Part shown: piece after piece, positions 6,280-7,213 of the stretch
Position numbering within the stretch: position 1 is the first letter of the stretch
Layout: every line of letters starts with the position of its first letter
Source: Deltaproteobacteria bacterium
Lineage (GTDB): Bacteria; Desulfobacterota; Desulfobacteria; Desulfobacterales; JAABPS01
NCBI GenBank assembly: GCA_019309685.1
Contig: JAFDFT010000113.1
Span: 1-7,213, forward strand
Length of the DNA: 7,213 nucleotides
Direction: 5' to 3'
Notes under the pieces: model-generated
Databases searched by the model: none
The model's input: the letters and a program-made list of their open reading frames with translations, nothing else
What the model was told of the DNA's origin: nothing
Position numbers and translations under genes: made by a program

Positions 6280-6600
6280 TTATTTAAAAACGTTAAGAAT
6301 CGAATTTCTGACATTATTAATCAAACCTGAGTCTTTCAGAATTGTCTCAAGTTCGCCGGGGTCCAGATGAACGGCACCGCAATTTTCATTTACACAAATA
6401 TCTATCGCGATGTTGCCCTTTTGAACTTCAACCAGGCTTTTTAAACCGCATCGAAAGCAGTGATACTTGTGCTCTTCACAATATTGCTCCTGTTTTTCTT
6501 TAGCCGCTTTTTCACGAAGCGCCTTTATTTTATCCTGTTCTTCCTGATTAAAATATATTTCTTCCGCTTGTACTCTAATAATTAGATGTGCTTCAGCCAT
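6280..6600 (-). CDS. Small zinc-ribbon protein (zf-TFIIB-like)
   Basis: A 106-residue cytoplasmic protein. The first 40 residues form a charged, probably helical segment rich in Gln, Glu and Lys. The following zinc ribbon has C48-x2-C51 and C69-x4-C74, with LVEV between the pairs and LDPGELE (79-85) after them. The last pattern is characteristic of zf-TFIIB-family ribbons, in which the segment after the second cysteine pair reads G-x-x-LD-x-GELE. C41 and H44 precede the ribbon and might add to metal binding. The second pair is spaced by four residues instead of the usual two. The start is well supported by AAGGAGG (plus-strand CCTCCTT at 6606-6612) five bases before the ATG. It is transcribed convergently with the cytochrome and ends at the shared terminator. 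The specific role is unknown; these proteins are widely annotated as hypothetical. Confidence 0.8.
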   Translation of the reverse strand: MAEAHLIIRVQAEEIYFNQEEQDKIKALREKAAKEKQEQYCEEHKYHCFRCGLKSLVEVQKGNIAIDICVNENCGAVHLDPGELETILKDSGLINNVRNSILNVFK

Positions 6601-6605
6601 TGTTT

Positions 6606-6612
6606 CCTCCTT
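6606..6612 (-). promoter_or_regulatory. Strong Shine-Dalgarno for the zinc-ribbon gene
   Basis: On the minus strand AAGGAGG precedes the ATG by five bases (AAACA). It is the best ribosome-binding site in the window and confirms that this minus-strand frame is a real gene. Confidence 0.8.
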
Positions 6613-6755
6613 AGGATGGACTAAAATTTATAATAGTCTTTCTTACGATTTATTTTGGCTATGGATATCATTAAACTTATTTTTTTACAACCAGGAAAGA
6701 GAGACGTACATCGAAATTATTAAGGCCGGACGACGTAAAAACTTAACAAATTGAA
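6613..6755. other. Non-coding stretch, nothing assigned
   Basis: AT-rich sequence between the zinc-ribbon gene and the toxin-antitoxin remnant. It should contain the promoter of the zinc-ribbon gene, but I see no hexamer pair good enough to call. The longest frames are about 20 codons and lack family resemblance. Confidence 0.4.
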
Positions 6756-6892
6756 TTATTCCATAACCTCAGAAATAAGCATGTCACCACGAAGTAGGTT
6801 GTTCACAATAGAGTTCATATCAGTCCTTTTTTTTGTGCTATTTTTTCAATAAAGGCCATAACTTCTTCGTCGAGATAAATTGGTAGATTCAT
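6756..6892 (-). pseudogene. Ribbon-helix-helix (CopG-type) antitoxin, frameshifted
   Basis: On the minus strand ATG 6892 opens MNLPIYLDEEVMAFIEKIAQ followed by KK, then passes through a run of eight A (plus-strand T 6827-6834) and stops soon after at a TGA. In the next frame the protein continues as MNSIVNNLLRGDMLISEVME with TAA at 6758-6756. One additional A in the run would join both parts into a 45-residue protein with the normal plan of a short RHH antitoxin: a beta strand, a first helix with EVMAFIEKIA, and a second helix with NSIVNNLLR. Its start overlaps the stop of the toxin remnant as ATGA, the usual toxin-antitoxin spacing. Either the gene is inactivated by slippage in the A run, or the base count is a sequencing error. 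Confidence 0.6.
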
Positions 6893-7086
6893 CTTAGCAT
6901 CACGCTGATAAAACTGGCCTCTTTCTCCTTTTCCTTATGGAATGTGTGACATACAATCAGCAATCTGCCATTTTTAGAGATTCCCATAGTAATCCATCTT
7001 TTCTCTGTTTAACTATGATCTGGATCGTATATTGTCAAGGCGTCAGACCGCTTATTAACTCTTAAAGATCCTATACAAAACACTTC
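6889..7086 (-). pseudogene. brnT: BrnT-like toxin remnant with internal stop
   Basis: The minus-strand frame ending with TGA at 6891-6889 reads LTIYDPDHS, then an in-frame TAA (plus 7009-7011), then TEKRWITMGISKNGRLLIVC with HTF. The series DPDHS, E-R-W, G-S-x-G-R-L-L and HT in this order and spacing is characteristic of BrnT-family RNase toxins (COG2929). The N-terminal third (the usual WD and KHGVSF region) is not recognisable and the frame meets a stop at 7089-7087. The C-terminus is also damaged: FISVMLR stands where ISARxA is expected, and adding two bases within AGCGTG would give ISARDA. It is followed by an RHH antitoxin with an ATGA overlap, as in a toxin-antitoxin operon. It appears non-functional. 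Confidence 0.6.
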
Positions 7087-7100
7087 TTAATATTAGATGA

Positions 7101-7213
7101 TACATTTATATTTTTCAGAAATTTTTGGAGGCATTTTCAATCCGAACAGGATTCAGTGCGGTAATGGTGTATCAAAGAAACGTGACGGGTATTGAAAATA
7201 CCAGCTTGAATCA
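7101..7213 (+). other. Open frame running off the window, possibly a flagellin-like N-terminus
   Basis: A frame without stops from 7101 to the window end reads FSIRTGFSAVMVYQRNVTG followed by IENTSLN. It faintly resembles flagellin N-termini (S-I-R, Q-R-N, then an N-x-L segment). TTTTTGGAGG (7122-7131) would be a good ribosome-binding site, but the codons at the right distance are TCA and ATC, not ATG; the first ATG is at 7164. It could be a gene with a lost start, a start at 7164 without a site, or chance. Only about 35 codons are visible, so the call is weak. Confidence 0.2.

Noticed and set aside
6662..6690. Promoter TTGTAA-N17-TATCCA (minus strand) for the zinc-ribbon gene
   Set aside because: The -10 box matches at only three of six positions, and alternative boxes nearer the gene (TATTAT at 6635-6630) lack any -35 partner.
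6661..6723. Short plus-strand ORF starting ATG 6661
   Set aside because: About 20 codons, no ribosome-binding site, no family resemblance.

Overview
The window looks like chromosomal DNA from an anaerobic, respiratory bacterium, most likely a Desulfobacterota (deltaproteobacterial) lineage. The basis is the gene company: an HdrB-type CCG iron-sulfur protein, an NtrB/NtrC-style two-component pair, a large membrane-bound multiheme cytochrome c, and AT-rich spacers carrying degenerate short tandem repeats. This is inference from gene content and no marker gene is present.

Layout, left to right. 1-134: spacer with a composite repeat (small palindrome plus period-8 tandem repeat). 135-992 (+): HdrB-like heterodisulfide reductase subunit. 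993-1241: spacer with a period-7 tandem array starting at the base after the stop codon, then a second composite repeat. 1242-2345 (+) and 2342-3682 (+): a membrane histidine kinase and a sigma-54-type response regulator, sharing a 4-base GTGA overlap. 3683-3975: spacer with a third, inverted composite repeat and a good sigma-70-type promoter. 3976-6165 (+): a 729-residue nine-heme fusion cytochrome. 6219-6256: a strong bidirectional terminator. 6280-6600 (-): a small zinc-ribbon protein. 6601-7213: no intact gene, but the minus strand holds a decayed toxin-antitoxin pair (BrnT-like toxin, ribbon-helix-helix antitoxin), and the last 110 bases hold a doubtful reading frame that runs off the end.

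The item of greatest interest is the cytochrome. It appears to join, in one chain, an exported monoheme segment, a three-helix CopD/cytochrome b-like membrane unit, a cytochrome b5-like domain predicted to be cytoplasmic, a further membrane helix, and a complete octaheme domain of the hydroxylamine oxidoreductase (HAO) family. That would place cytoplasmic, membrane and periplasmic redox centres on one polypeptide, suggesting a self-contained membrane electron-transfer enzyme acting on nitrogen oxides or hydroxylamine. The two-component pair immediately upstream is a natural candidate regulator, although no sigma-54 promoter is visible in front of the cytochrome gene. The HdrB-like protein has no visible HdrC or HdrA partner in the window, so its link to the cytochrome is positional only.
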